Below are positions 1 to 8,830 of a stretch of DNA of 64,000 nucleotides, piece by piece (positions within the stretch are counted from its first letter, which is position 1; each line of letters begins with the position of its first letter). Location: contig NZ_JABWMJ010000003.1 of NCBI RefSeq assembly GCF_013366375.1, positions 310,001-374,000 of the forward strand, given 5' to 3'. Below the pieces are notes generated by a model that did no database searches, was not told the origin of the DNA, and worked only from the letters and a program-made list of their open reading frames with translations. The translations under genes and the position numbers were made by a program. The stretch is from Rhizobacter koreensis. GTDB taxonomy: Bacteria; Pseudomonadota; Gammaproteobacteria; Burkholderiales; Burkholderiaceae_C.

Positions 1-1244
1 GCGACGCTCAGCGTCAGCACGCTGCGCCCGACCGATCCGTCGGCGGGTGCATGGCTGACGCGATGGAGGGCGGACGGCGCCTCGTCGTCGAGCCAGACGA
101 TGCTGGCGGCGAGCCGCGGATGGGCGGCGCCGAGCTGTGCGACGACGCGCGCGGCGACGACGTCGATCGGCGTCCCCGACAGCACGTCGCGGTCGATCGA
201 CGCCAGGCTCTCGAGCGCGCGGAACTGGTCCTCGATCCGCACCGCCATCGCGTTGAACGACGCGCCGAGCACCGCGAACTCGTCGCTGCCGGCGATCGCC
301 ACCCGGGCGCCGCTGTCGCCGGCGGCGAGGCGCCGCGTGCCGGCGGTGAGCGCCTCGAGCGGCACCAGGGTGCGCTGGATCTGGCGCAGGCTGAGCAGCG
401 CCGCGGCGAGCATGGTCGCTGCGGCGACGAGGGCCAGCCACTGGTTGAGCGGCGCGCCGTACCAGAGCACGTCGGCTGCCAGCTTCTGCTGCTGGAAGAC
501 CCAGTCGCCGGCGCCGAACTCGGCGCCCAGGAAAAGGCGCGTGCGGTGCGTGGTCACGGTGCCCGCGGGCAGGGTGGCTGCCGACGCACCGGTCGGCCGG
601 GAGGCCGCGGGGTCGGCCGGGATCAGGCCCTCGTCGCCCTGCGCGGCGAGCACCCGTTCGCGCCCGTCGGTGACCAGCCAGCCACTGTTGACGACCGCGT
701 CGGCCAGTGGCGACCAGACGTAGTCGGGGCGCAGCTCGCCGACCGCGACCAGGCGGCCGCCGGCGCTCTCGCCCATCAGGAGGCGCGGCGCGCCGCGCGG
801 CACCGGCAGGGTGCGAAGCTCGAAACGTTCCTGCGATCTCGGCTCGGTCAGCATCGGCAGCGGCCCGCCCGGGGTGCCGTGGTCGGCGCGCGCCCAGGCG
901 TCGACCAGCGGGTCGGGCCGTCCGCCCGACGCATCCGCACGGCTGACGCGGACGAAGGCGCGCGCGGTGTGCGCGTCGAGCGCGCTCTCGTCGGCGTGGT
1001 GCCCCGGCATCGCCGCCACCACGCCGAGCGTCGCCTTGGCGGCGAGCAGGCGGTCGAAGACCTGCAGCGCCGTCTGCCGCGTCGACTGCGCGTGGCTGCG
1101 GCTCTGCAGCTGGTGCGCGAGGTCGGCAATGGCCGAGGTCGACAGCCAGTCCGAGACGGCCAGCGGGAGCAGCGTCGCCAGGACGAACAGCCAGAAGATG
1201 CGCCGGGCGACCCGGCTGCCGAGGAAACGCGTGTCGAGGCGCAA
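1..1244 (-). CDS. HAMP-domain membrane sensor protein (partial, C-terminus outside window)
   Basis: Reading the complement leftward from about 1244 gives an uninterrupted frame of about 414 residues that runs off the left edge. A first membrane helix (about residues 16-36, RIFWLFVLATLLPLAVSDWL) is followed by a periplasmic sensor region of about 230 residues. A second helix lies at about 265-285, then a HAMP linker with the motif SDEFAVLGASFNAM, and the start of a GAF-like region. The output domain (kinase, GGDEF/EAL or HD-GYP) lies outside the window, so the signalling chemistry cannot be stated. The start is uncertain; a TTG at 1244 is 11 nt past the pseudopilin stop, suggesting co-transcription with that gene. 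A bacterial two-helix signal transducer is certain in outline; its exact class is not. Confidence 0.8.
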   Translation of the reverse strand, partial: MRLDTRFLGSRVARRIFWLFVLATLLPLAVSDWLSTSAIADLAHQLQSRSHAQSTRQTALQVFDRLLAAKATLGVVAAMPGHHADESALDAHTARAFVRVSRADASGGRPDPLVDAWARADHGTPGGPLPMLTEPRSQERFELRTLPVPRGAPRLLMGESAGGRLVAVGELRPDYVWSPLADAVVNSGWLVTDGRERVLAAQGDEGLIPADPAASRPTGASAATLPAGTVTTHRTRLFLGAEFGAGDWVFQQQKLAADVLWYGAPLNQWLALVAAATMLAAALLSLRQIQRTLVPLEALTAGTRRLAAGDSGARVAIAGSDEFAVLGASFNAMAVRIEDQFRALESLASIDRDVLSGTPIDVVAARVVAQLGAAHPRLAASIVWLDDEAPSALHRVSHAPADGSVGRSVLTLSV

Positions 1245-1255
1245 GGCGGGCGTCG

Positions 1256-1726
1256 TCAGAAGTCGGCGCCGCGGCCGACGAACTTGCCGTTGCTGCCGCG
1301 GATGATGTCGTCGGCGCTGTCGCGGTTGCTCACCTGCTTGTGCGTCACCCCGTCGGGGCCGACGCTGTAGAGGTCGAAGTCGCTGTTGATCGGCGACAGG
1401 CGCCGGTCCTTGCGCGCCGGGCCCGGCGGGTTGCCCGCGATCTTGTAGTAGCGGTACGCGCGACCCCAGGGGTCGAGCTTGCTCGCGAGGCCGACCTGCT
1501 CGAGCGTCTCCGGCAGCTCGCGGTTGTCGCGCGCGTAGAGCTCGATCAGCGTCGACATGGTTCCGATGTCGGTGGTCGCCTGCGCACTGCGGATGCGGTC
1601 GCGGTACTTGCCGTACGACGGCAGCGCGATGGCCGCGAGCACCGCGACCAGGATCAGCACGATCATCAGCTCGATGACGGTGAGGCCGCGCTCGAGACGG
1701 CGGCGGATGAAGGCAGGCAGGCGCAT
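1256..1726 (-). CDS. Type II secretion/type IV pilus pseudopilin (GspG-like)
   Basis: The 156-residue protein has a class III prepilin leader: a short basic stretch (MRLPAFIRRRLERG), then the cleavage site G/LTVIE with the invariant Glu at mature position 5, then a hydrophobic helix (LMIVLILVAVLAAIALPSY). The C-terminal half carries the GspG-type LDPWGRAYRY and DFDLYSVGPDG segments that form the calcium-binding loop of major pseudopilins. The prepilin peptidase would process it in the inner membrane for assembly into a pseudopilus. No other gsp or pil gene is visible nearby, so this may be an orphan pseudopilin working with the sensor just downstream. ATG at 1726 is preferred because it gives a normal leader; the frame stays open further upstream but yields an atypical N-terminus. 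Confidence 0.85.
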   Translation of the reverse strand: MRLPAFIRRRLERGLTVIELMIVLILVAVLAAIALPSYGKYRDRIRSAQATTDIGTMSTLIELYARDNRELPETLEQVGLASKLDPWGRAYRYYKIAGNPPGPARKDRRLSPINSDFDLYSVGPDGVTHKQVSNRDSADDIIRGSNGKFVGRGADF

Positions 1727-1900
1727 GGAACGGGATTCGGGGTGCACCCTCCTGATCGGCATTCCGGCGCACACCTGTAGCCATGCCCATGCGGCGCAGC
1801 GGCGTTTCGCACGTTTGTGGTGCATGCCGCTGGCGCCGCCTGCTTCGGCAGGCCGCTGCGGAGCCGGCTATCGTGCGGACCGAGTTCCCGTCCGCCGTCC

Positions 1901-2374
1901 GTGAAGCCGTTCAAGATCCCCGAATCCGTGCTCGTCGTGATCCACACGCCGGACCTCGACGTGCTGCTGCTCGAGCGCGCCGACCACCCCGGCTTCTGGC
2001 AGAGCGTCACCGGCTCCAAGGACCGTGCCGACGAGCCGCTGGTCGAGACCTGCGTCCGCGAGGTTGCCGAGGAGACCGGCATCGTGATCGGCTCGGCCGA
2101 CGTGCCGCTCGCCAACCTGCACGACTGGCAGCTCGGCAATCGCTACGAGATCTACCCGGTGTGGCGCCATCGCTATGCTCCGGGCGTGACGAGCAACCTC
2201 GAGCACGTGTTCGGACTTACCGTGCCGCCGGGCGTCGCGATCACCCTCGCGCCGCGCGAGCACCTGCGCTACCGCTGGCTGCCCTACGCCGCGGCGGCCG
2301 ACGCCTGCTTCTCACCGTCCAACGCGGAGGCGATCCTCCAGCTGCCGCGCCTGCGGCCCACCACCTCACGCTGA
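1901..2374 (+). CDS. nudB: Dihydroneopterin triphosphate diphosphatase (Nudix hydrolase)
   Basis: The 157-residue Nudix enzyme is predicted to remove pyrophosphate from dihydroneopterin triphosphate in folate synthesis, and can also act on dATP. The start of the family is clear: SVLVVIHTPD, then PGFWQSVTGSKD, then the Nudix box ending REVAEETGI (residues 53-61). The box has one extra residue between the glycine and the RE motif, as in the GSKDxxDEP form I recall for betaproteobacterial NudB. HRYAPGVTSNLEHVF and EHLRYRWL also match the NudB family. The GTG at 1901 gives the canonical N-terminus; the ATG at 1817 would add 28 unrelated residues. It is the first gene of a three-gene run with the YbhP-like and ClsB genes, 4 nt before the next start. 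Confidence 0.9.
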   Translation: MKPFKIPESVLVVIHTPDLDVLLLERADHPGFWQSVTGSKDRADEPLVETCVREVAEETGIVIGSADVPLANLHDWQLGNRYEIYPVWRHRYAPGVTSNLEHVFGLTVPPGVAITLAPREHLRYRWLPYAAAADACFSPSNAEAILQLPRLRPTTSR

Positions 2375-2378
2375 CCCG

Positions 2379-3167
2379 ATGCGCCCGTTCCATTCCACCC
2401 AACACCCGATCGACGTGCTGCGGGTCGCCACCTACAACATCCACAAGGGCGTGCGCGGCGTCGGCCCGCGGCGCCGTCTCGAGATCCACAACCTGGTGCT
2501 CGGCATCGAGGCGCTCGACGCCGATCTGGTGTTCCTGCAGGAGGTGCGCCGGATGAACCGCAAGGCGGCGCGCCACTTCCCCGAGACCATCGGCGGCTGG
2601 CCGCGCGAGCCGCAGGCCGAGTACCTGGCGCCCGAGGGCTACGAGGTGGCGTACCGCACCAACGCGATCACCCGCGACGGCGAGCACGGCAACGCGCTGC
2701 TGTCGCGCTGGCCGCTCGGCGACGTCGGTCATCACGACGTGTCGGACCACCGCTTCGAGCAGCGCGGCCTGCTGCACGTGCGCGTGCACTGGAACGGCAC
2801 CCTGGTGCACGCCATCGTGGCGCACTTCGGTCTCATCCATGCGAGCCGGGTGCGCCAGGTCCAGCGCCTCGCGGAATTCATCGCCCGCGAGGTGCCGGAG
2901 AAGGAGCCCGTGGTCGTCGCCGGCGACTTCAACGACTGGGGCGACAAGCTCGACGTGCCGATGACCGACTGCGACCTGGTGCGTGCGATGGTGCCGGGCG
3001 ATCCGCCGTCGCGCTGCAACACGTTCCCGTCGCGCATTCCGGTGTTCTCGATGGACCGCATCTACGTGCGCGGCTTTCGCTGCATCTCGTCGGCGGTGCC
3101 GCGCGGCACCGCGTGGGCGCGCATGTCCGACCACCTTCCGCTCATCGCCGAGCTCGAACTCGTTTGA
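2379..3167 (+). CDS. Endonuclease/exonuclease/phosphatase family protein (YbhP-like)
   Basis: The 262-residue EEP-fold metal-dependent phosphodiesterase shows the family landmarks in order: the Asn motif ATYNIHKG near residue 20, the metal-binding Glu in DLVFLQEV near 50, VVAGDFNDW near 180, and the terminal SDHLPL catalytic Asp-His pair. In E. coli the homologous ybhP lies next to clsB, and the same pair is present here, so a role linked to phospholipid handling is a reasonable inference; the substrate is unknown. It starts 4 nt after nudB and its stop codon overlaps a possible TTG start of the clsB gene, so translational coupling is likely. Confidence 0.88.
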   Translation: MRPFHSTQHPIDVLRVATYNIHKGVRGVGPRRRLEIHNLVLGIEALDADLVFLQEVRRMNRKAARHFPETIGGWPREPQAEYLAPEGYEVAYRTNAITRDGEHGNALLSRWPLGDVGHHDVSDHRFEQRGLLHVRVHWNGTLVHAIVAHFGLIHASRVRQVQRLAEFIAREVPEKEPVVVAGDFNDWGDKLDVPMTDCDLVRAMVPGDPPSRCNTFPSRIPVFSMDRIYVRGFRCISSAVPRGTAWARMSDHLPLIAELELV

Positions 3168-4753
3168 ACCACGGGACGGGCGATCGATCGGGCCCACCAG
3201 GCGACGCCAACGGCCAAACGGGGGCGCCCCCGACGGCGAAGCGCCGCGCGGTGCGTGACAGCCGCAGGCTGCGCGCCGAGAAGCGCGCGAGCCGCGACAC
3301 GCGTGCGCTGCGGCCGGGCCATCGCCTGCAGCTGCTCAAGGGCGCGGCGGCGTTCTTCGATGCGCTGATCCGCGAGGTGGACGGTGCGCGCGCCGAGGTG
3401 CTGCTGGAGACCTACATCCTCGAGCTGAGCGGCGGCGTGATCGCGGTCGCCGAGGCGCTCGAGCGCGCGGCGCGGCGCGGCGTCAAGGTCCGCATGGTCG
3501 TCGACGGCGTCGGCACCCCGGCCGTCGCGGCCGAGTGGCAGGCGCGCTGGCGCGACGCCGGGCTCGAGTGGCGCACCTTCAACCCGGCGAGCGGCTGGCG
3601 CCTGCTGCTGCCGGCGCGCTGGCGGCGCCTGCATCGCAAGCTCTGCGTGGTCGACGGCCGAGTCGCCTTCTGCGGCGGCATCAACCTGCTCGACGACTAC
3701 GAGGACCCGAACCACGGCGCGCTCCAGGAGCCGCGCTTCGACTTCGCGGTGCGCGTCGAGGGTCCGCTGGTCGCCGACGTGCACGAGACCATGGCCCGGC
3801 TCTGGCTGCGCATGGACGTCGCGAGCGAGGCGCGCTCGCACGACTTCGCCGGCGCACTCGACGCGGTTCGCAAGGCCGCCGAGGCCGGCGCCGACATGAG
3901 CGACGCGCAGATCGCGCGGCCGATCGAGCCGCCGGAGGTCGGAGCGGACGGCGACGGCGGTGCCGATGAGGGCGCCGCCCCGGCGCTCGATCAGGCGCTG
4001 CGCGGCAGCGGGTCGGGGAGGTCGGCGTCGTCCAGCGCGGGTTCGGGCTCGACACGGGCAGCCGGCCGTCGCATCGCGGGCAGCGGGTCGGCCGGGAGCG
4101 GCGACGCACGGAGCGTGTCCGCTGGCGCCGACCCGACGCGGTCGAGCGGCGCTGCGGCCCCGCCCGAAGGCGTCATGGCGGCCCTCGTGCTGCGCGACAA
4201 CCTGCGCTTCCGGCGCCGCATCGAGCGCACCTACCGCTACGCGATCGGGCAGGCCCGGAGCGAGATCATCATCGCCAACGCCTACTTCGTGCCGGGGGTG
4301 ACGCTGCAGCGCGCGCTGCTGCGCGCGGCCAAGCGCGGCGTCAAGGTCACGCTGCTGCTGCAGGGGCGCTACGAGTACTTCATGCAGCACCACACGACGC
4401 GCGCGCTGTACGGTCCGCTGCTCGACGCCGGCATCCGCATCATCGAGTACCGCGCGAGCTTCCTGCACGCCAAGGTGGCGGTGATGGACAGCGCCCAGGT
4501 CGCGATCGCGACCGTCGGCTCGTCGAACCTCGACCCCCTGAGCCTGCTGCTGGCGCGCGAGGCCAACATCTTCGTGCTCGACGACGCGTTCGCCGCCGAG
4601 CTGCGCGGGCATCTCGTCGACGCGATGTCGAAGCACAGCGAGAGCGTCGAGACCGCCACCTACCTCAAGCGCCCGTGGCACGCGCGCGGCCTGAGCTGGC
4701 TCGCCTACGCGCTGATGCGGATCGCGCTGTTCGCGACGCGCAACCGCTACTGA
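3164..4753 (+). CDS. clsB: Cardiolipin synthase B-type phospholipase D protein
   Basis: This phospholipase D superfamily enzyme carries two HKD motifs: HRKLCVVD near residue 156 and HAKVAVMD near residue 434. It also has the ClsB-typical GSSNLDPLSLLLAREANI stretch. It is predicted to join phosphatidyl groups to make cardiolipin at the inner membrane. Between the two catalytic halves lies an atypical Ala/Gly/Ser-rich insert (about residues 242-335) that E. coli ClsB lacks. At about 529 residues it is longer than E. coli ClsB (about 413), mostly because of that insert. The start is uncertain: a TTG at 3164 overlaps the upstream stop, a GTG at 3251 is also good, and an ATG at 3113 would overlap ybhP by 55 nt. 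The residues just after 3251 (GHRLQLLKG) match the N-terminus of the family. Confidence 0.87.
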   Translation: MNHGTGDRSGPPGDANGQTGAPPTAKRRAVRDSRRLRAEKRASRDTRALRPGHRLQLLKGAAAFFDALIREVDGARAEVLLETYILELSGGVIAVAEALERAARRGVKVRMVVDGVGTPAVAAEWQARWRDAGLEWRTFNPASGWRLLLPARWRRLHRKLCVVDGRVAFCGGINLLDDYEDPNHGALQEPRFDFAVRVEGPLVADVHETMARLWLRMDVASEARSHDFAGALDAVRKAAEAGADMSDAQIARPIEPPEVGADGDGGADEGAAPALDQALRGSGSGRSASSSAGSGSTRAAGRRIAGSGSAGSGDARSVSAGADPTRSSGAAAPPEGVMAALVLRDNLRFRRRIERTYRYAIGQARSEIIIANAYFVPGVTLQRALLRAAKRGVKVTLLLQGRYEYFMQHHTTRALYGPLLDAGIRIIEYRASFLHAKVAVMDSAQVAIATVGSSNLDPLSLLLAREANIFVLDDAFAAELRGHLVDAMSKHSESVETATYLKRPWHARGLSWLAYALMRIALFATRNRY

Positions 4754-4780
4754 TCGGCGCGCGCTGCGTACCATCGAACG

Positions 4781-6184
4781 ATGCCCGCGGACGACGCCCT
4801 CACGCTCGACATCGACGGCCGCACGGTCGCCGTCACGCACCCCGACAAGCTCCTGATCGCCGAGGCCCAGGTCCGCAAGATCGACCTCGTGAACTACATG
4901 GTCGCGGTCGCCGAGGGGGCGCTGCGCGGCGCCGGTGGCCGCCCGTGCGTGCTGGTGCGCCACCCCGACGGCATCGGCGGCGAGTTCTTCTTCCAGAAAC
5001 GCGCACCGGCGAACCGGCCCGACTGGCTCGAGGTCGCGTCGATCCGCTTTCCGTCGGGCCGCAGCGCCGACGAGGTGGTGCCGCGCCACGCGTCCGACCT
5101 CGCGTGGATGGCGAACCTCGCGTGCCTCGAGCTGCATCCGCACCCGGTGCGTGCCGACGACCTCGAGCATCCCGACGAGCTGCGCGTCGACCTCGACCCG
5201 GTCCCGGGCGTCGAGTGGCCGCAGATCCGCGAGGTGGCGCGCGTGGTGCATGCGGTGCTCGACGAGTTCGGCCTCGTCGGCTGGCCCAAGACGTCGGGCT
5301 CGCGCGGCGTGCACGTGCTGGTGCGCATCGAGCGACGCTGGAGCTTCGATCAGGTGCGGCGCGCCGCGCTCGCGCTCGCCCGCGAGGTCGAGCGCCGCGC
5401 GCCCAGTCTTGCGACGAGCGCGTGGTGGAAGGAAGAGCGCCACGGCGTCTTCATCGACTACAACCAGAACGCCAAGGATCGCACCGTCGCGTCGGCGTAC
5501 TCGGTGCGGCCGCGCTCCGACGCGCGGGTCTCGGCGCCGGTGAGCTGGGCCGAGCTCGACGCCTGCGATCCGGCCGACTTCACGCTGTGGACGATGCCGA
5601 AGCGCGTCGCCGCGATCGGCGATCCGCATGCCGACATCGACCGCCTGCCGGCAGGGTCCATCGAGGCGCTGCTGGAGCTGTCGGCACGCCACGAGGCCGA
5701 AGGGCAGGGCGACGCGCCGTGGCCGCCGCACTACCGCAAGGCCGCCGGCGAGCCCCGCCGCGCGCCGCCGTCGACCGGCAAGGGCAGCGCCGGTGCGAAG
5801 ACGCGCGAGGCGCCGGGAGCCGAGGGAAAGAGCGCTGCGGCCGGCGCGGGGGGCGCGAGCAAGACGCCGGGCCGCAAGCGCGCCTCGCCGCCGGCACCGA
5901 GCCGTGGCGCCGAGGGCTCGGCCGGCGCCGGGTCCCCCCCGGCGAGCGGCCGGCGCCGTCCCAAGGTGCCGCTGATCGAGATCGCCCGCGCCGAGCGCGA
6001 GGACGACGCCATCGCCGCGGCCGAGGCGTGGAAGGCGAGCCACCCCGACGCGGCCGCGCACCTCGCGCCGGCCGACGTGCTGGTCGATCGCATGCGCGGC
6101 AGCTCGTCGCTCTGGTACCGGGTGCGCATCAACCTCGAGCGGGTGCCGCCCGAACTGCGGCCACAGGTGCCGCGGCCCGGCTGA
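4781..6184 (+). CDS. LigD polymerase-domain (primase-polymerase) protein, stand-alone
   Basis: The 467-residue protein is a stand-alone version of the LigD polymerase domain, an archaeo-eukaryotic primase-type enzyme that fills gaps during non-homologous end joining. The start TVAVTHPDKLL, the catalytic DLDPVPG (about residues 137-143), SGSRGVHV (about 173-180) and KDRTVASAYSVRPR are all PolDom landmarks. An Ala/Gly-rich linker (about 323-393) leads to a separate C-terminal module of about 70 residues (VPLIEIARAEREDD onward) whose function I do not know. No ligase or phosphoesterase domain is fused to it, and Ku is not in this window. Its neighbours include a ligase-associated nuclease and an ATP-dependent ligase, which supports a repair role. 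Confidence 0.87.
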   Translation: MPADDALTLDIDGRTVAVTHPDKLLIAEAQVRKIDLVNYMVAVAEGALRGAGGRPCVLVRHPDGIGGEFFFQKRAPANRPDWLEVASIRFPSGRSADEVVPRHASDLAWMANLACLELHPHPVRADDLEHPDELRVDLDPVPGVEWPQIREVARVVHAVLDEFGLVGWPKTSGSRGVHVLVRIERRWSFDQVRRAALALAREVERRAPSLATSAWWKEERHGVFIDYNQNAKDRTVASAYSVRPRSDARVSAPVSWAELDACDPADFTLWTMPKRVAAIGDPHADIDRLPAGSIEALLELSARHEAEGQGDAPWPPHYRKAAGEPRRAPPSTGKGSAGAKTREAPGAEGKSAAAGAGGASKTPGRKRASPPAPSRGAEGSAGAGSPPASGRRRPKVPLIEIARAEREDDAIAAAEAWKASHPDAAAHLAPADVLVDRMRGSSSLWYRVRINLERVPPELRPQVPRPG

Positions 6185-6392
6185 ACCGGTCGCCGGCTGC
6201 GAGCGCCGCGCCGCTCGTCGCCGCAGCCGGGCAATCCCTATCGTCGCCGCGCGAGCCGCACCTATAGTGAAAGCCTGCCTCGGAGCGCCGCCGCGCGCGG
6301 CGCCGTGGTGCCAGCCGCCACCGCCTCTTGGCCCGCAGGCAGCGCTCATGTTCCGGCGCTTCGACCGGCGCCGCTTTTCCGGGGAGACCGAG

Positions 6393-6767
6393 ATGACCGT
6401 TGTGCGTTCGATCGTCGCGATGCTGGGTTGGGCAGTGCTGGCCGGCGTGGCCCATGCCGCCGACCCGATGAAGGTCGCGAAGGGCGACCTCGAGCAACTG
6501 CTGCCGGGCAAGACGCTGAGCTACCGCAACGTCAACGGCGTCGGCGCGGTGGTGTATTTCGAGCCGGGCGGGCGCGCGACCTACCGGACCGGCAACGCGC
6601 GCGAGGCGACCGGCACCTGGACCGTCGAGGGCGACGGCCGCTACTGCATCAAGATCACCTCGGGCCGCACCCAGGATCACTGCCGCCACGTCTGGAAGAC
6701 CGACAGCGGCTACGCGACCGGCAACGGCAAGGGCGAAGACCTGCAGCCGCTGAGCGGGCTCGACTGA
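6393..6767 (+). CDS. Small secreted protein of unknown function
   Basis: The product is 124 residues with a clear Sec signal peptide (MTVVRSIVAMLGWAVLAGVAHA, cleavage after AHA). The mature part is a compact beta-rich domain with GKTLSYRNVNG, VVYFEPGGRA and TGTWTVEGDGRYCI, and two cysteines (YCIKI and DHCRHVW) that may pair in the periplasm. This pattern resembles small lipocalin-like or DUF995-type proteins, but I cannot place it firmly. The ATG at 6393 is preferred because a GGGGAG ribosome site lies 7 nt upstream. It interrupts the run of repair genes without an obvious link to them. Confidence 0.7.
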   Translation: MTVVRSIVAMLGWAVLAGVAHAADPMKVAKGDLEQLLPGKTLSYRNVNGVGAVVYFEPGGRATYRTGNAREATGTWTVEGDGRYCIKITSGRTQDHCRHVWKTDSGYATGNGKGEDLQPLSGLD

Positions 6768-6882
6768 CGCGAGCTCCCTCGGCTTGCGGACGGGCGCGCC
6801 GCGCTCGCCGCAAGGCCTTGCAGGGGCGCCGGCTCTCGGCGGCGCCGCCAGCTGCTCTGCCGGAAGTCCCTAGCATCGCGGG

Positions 6883-8049
6883 ATGCCCGCGCCCCCCGCC
6901 GACCTCGTCGTCCAGCGCCCGGAAGGCCTCTACTGCCCGCCGGGCGACTTCTACATCGACCCGTGGCGGCCGGTCGATCGCGCGGTGATCACGCACGCGC
7001 ATGCCGACCATTCACGGCGTGGCCACGCGCACTACCTGGCGGCGGCGCCGGCCGAGGGCGTGCTGCGCACCCGGCTCGGCGAGATCGACCTGCAGACGCT
7101 CGCCTACGGCGACGCCATCGACCATTTCGGGGTGCGCGTCAGCCTGCACCCGGCCGGCCACGTGCTCGGTTCGGCGCAAATCCGCCTCGAGTGGCGCGGC
7201 CAGGTCTGGGTCGCGTCCGGCGACTACTACGTCGCCGGCTCGCGCGACGACCCGGCCGAAGGCAACGCGACCTGCGACCCGTTCGAGCCGGTGCGCTGCC
7301 ATTGCTTCATCACCGAGTCGACGTTCGGGCTGCCGATCTACCGCTGGCAGGCGCAGCGCGAGCTGTTCGCGTCGATCGACGCCTGGTGGCGCGCGAATGC
7401 CGATGCCGGTCGCGCGAGCCTCCTGATGGGCTACAGCTTCGGCAAGGCGCAGCGCATCCTCAAGGGCGTCGATCGCTCGATCGGACCGATCTACGTGCAC
7501 GGCGCGGTCGAGCCGCTCAACCGCGCGTACCGTGCCGCTGGCGTCGACATCCCGGCGACGCCGCTCGTCACCGAGGTCAAGGACAAGGCCCTGTTCCGGC
7601 GCGCGCTGATCGTCGCGCCGCCATCGGTGCAGGGCTCGACGTGGACGCGCCGCTTCGGCGAGCACAGCGACGCCTTCGCGAGCGGCTGGATGCAGCTGCG
7701 CGGCGCGCGCCGGCGGCGCGCGGTCGACCGCGGCTTCGTGCTCAGCGACCATGCCGACTGGCCCGGCCTGCAGCGCGCGATCGGCGCGACCGGTGCCGAC
7801 CGGGTGATCGTCACCCATGGCTACGAGGCGGTGATGGTGCGCTGGCTCGGCGACCAGGGCCTCGAGGCGGGTTCGTTCGCGACCGAGTACGGCGCCGACG
7901 ACGACGAGCTGCCGGGCGGCGCGAGCGGCGCGGTCGCGGCGTCCGAGGAGGCCGCCGAGCGGGTCGCCGTCGAGGTGTCGGACGCGGCGGCGGCACGCGT
8001 CGCCGAGGCGATCGCCGACACCGCGCCGGTCGACGACGCCGGCACATGA
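6883..8049 (+). CDS. Ligase-associated DNA exonuclease (metallo-beta-lactamase/beta-CASP fold)
   Basis: The 388-residue metallo-beta-lactamase-fold protein is of the type encoded beside bacterial ATP-dependent ligases (the Exo component of Lhr/LigB clusters, a manganese-dependent DNA nuclease). The metal motif THAHADHS is at about residues 36-43. HPAGHVLGSAQI, VWVASGDYYV and FITESTFGLPIY follow, and VLSDHADWPGL and VIVTHGYEAV form the C-terminal beta-CASP region. The last 60 or so residues are an acidic Ala/Glu-rich tail that is probably disordered. The expected partner, an ATP-dependent ligase, is about 780 bp further on, with only an opposed GST gene between. Confidence 0.88.
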   Translation: MPAPPADLVVQRPEGLYCPPGDFYIDPWRPVDRAVITHAHADHSRRGHAHYLAAAPAEGVLRTRLGEIDLQTLAYGDAIDHFGVRVSLHPAGHVLGSAQIRLEWRGQVWVASGDYYVAGSRDDPAEGNATCDPFEPVRCHCFITESTFGLPIYRWQAQRELFASIDAWWRANADAGRASLLMGYSFGKAQRILKGVDRSIGPIYVHGAVEPLNRAYRAAGVDIPATPLVTEVKDKALFRRALIVAPPSVQGSTWTRRFGEHSDAFASGWMQLRGARRRRAVDRGFVLSDHADWPGLQRAIGATGADRVIVTHGYEAVMVRWLGDQGLEAGSFATEYGADDDELPGGASGAVAASEEAAERVAVEVSDAAAARVAEAIADTAPVDDAGT

Positions 8050-8084
8050 GCGCGCCGCGCCGGCCTTTCGTGCCGCCCCGCGCC

Positions 8085-8744
8085 CTAGCGGATCGCGTCG
8101 ACCGTCATGCCGAGCCGCTCGGCCGTGAGCGCGAGCGTGCGCTGCCACGCCGGGCGTGCCTGGCAGCGGACGTGATAGGCCCGGATGCCGGGATACGGCT
8201 CCAGCAGGTCGGACTTGCGGATGGTGCGCAGCACGCCGGCCATCATGATGTCGGCCACCGTGAAGCCGGCGCAGGCGATCCACTCGCGGCCGTCGAGGCG
8301 GCGCTCGACGCCGGTGAGCCAGCGGTTCGCGATCTGGCGCGCCTCGCTCTCGAGGCGGCTGCCGGAGCGCTCGGCGTCGAACATCGCGATCAGGTCGAGA
8401 CACGAGAGGATCGGTTCGACCGTGGCGATCGCGCTGCAGCACCACTGCACGACCCGCGTGCGGCCTTCGAAGTCGGTCGGCATCAGCTGGCTCGACTTCT
8501 CGGCGAGGTAGAGCACGATGGCCGCGGACTCGGCGAGCACGAAGCCGTGGTCGTCGATCACCGGCGCCTGGCGGAACGGGTTGAGGCGGCCATAGGCCTC
8601 GGTGTCGAGTTCGCCAGCGGTGTGATCGAGCGCATGCACGCGGTAGGGCAGGCCGGTCTCCTCGAGCGCCCACTGCACCCGCAGGTCCTTGGTCTCGCCG
8701 CGCCCTTCGGGAAAGATCCGGCCGAAGCCGTAGAGCGTGATCAT
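8085..8744 (-). CDS. Glutathione S-transferase family protein
   Basis: The 219-residue protein has an N-terminal thioredoxin-like domain beginning MITLYGFGRIFPEGRGETKD, with the cis-proline motif APVIDD and the glutathione-binding ESAAIVLYL (about residues 70-78). An all-helical C-terminal domain follows, containing FTVADIMMAGVLR, the N-capping region typical of GSTs. It is cytosolic and likely to conjugate or reduce small electrophiles; the substrate is unknown. It lies on the opposite strand between the exonuclease and ligase genes, 36 nt past the exonuclease stop and 87 nt before the ligase start, so it is an insertion into the repair cluster. Confidence 0.87.
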   Translation of the reverse strand: MITLYGFGRIFPEGRGETKDLRVQWALEETGLPYRVHALDHTAGELDTEAYGRLNPFRQAPVIDDHGFVLAESAAIVLYLAEKSSQLMPTDFEGRTRVVQWCCSAIATVEPILSCLDLIAMFDAERSGSRLESEARQIANRWLTGVERRLDGREWIACAGFTVADIMMAGVLRTIRKSDLLEPYPGIRAYHVRCQARPAWQRTLALTAERLGMTVDAIR

Positions 8745-8830
8745 GTCGACCCCTCCGCGCGGGCTGGCGTGCCGCCCCGGGCGCGAGCGTACATGCGGCG
8801 AGGCGTGCCCGGCGCCGCGAGTTCGCGCGC

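Noticed and set aside
3062-6511. A minus-strand open frame of about 1150 residues across clsB and the LigD-type polymerase.
   Set aside because: It is Arg/Ala-rich, without domains, and lies opposite well-supported genes; such frames are expected in high-GC DNA.
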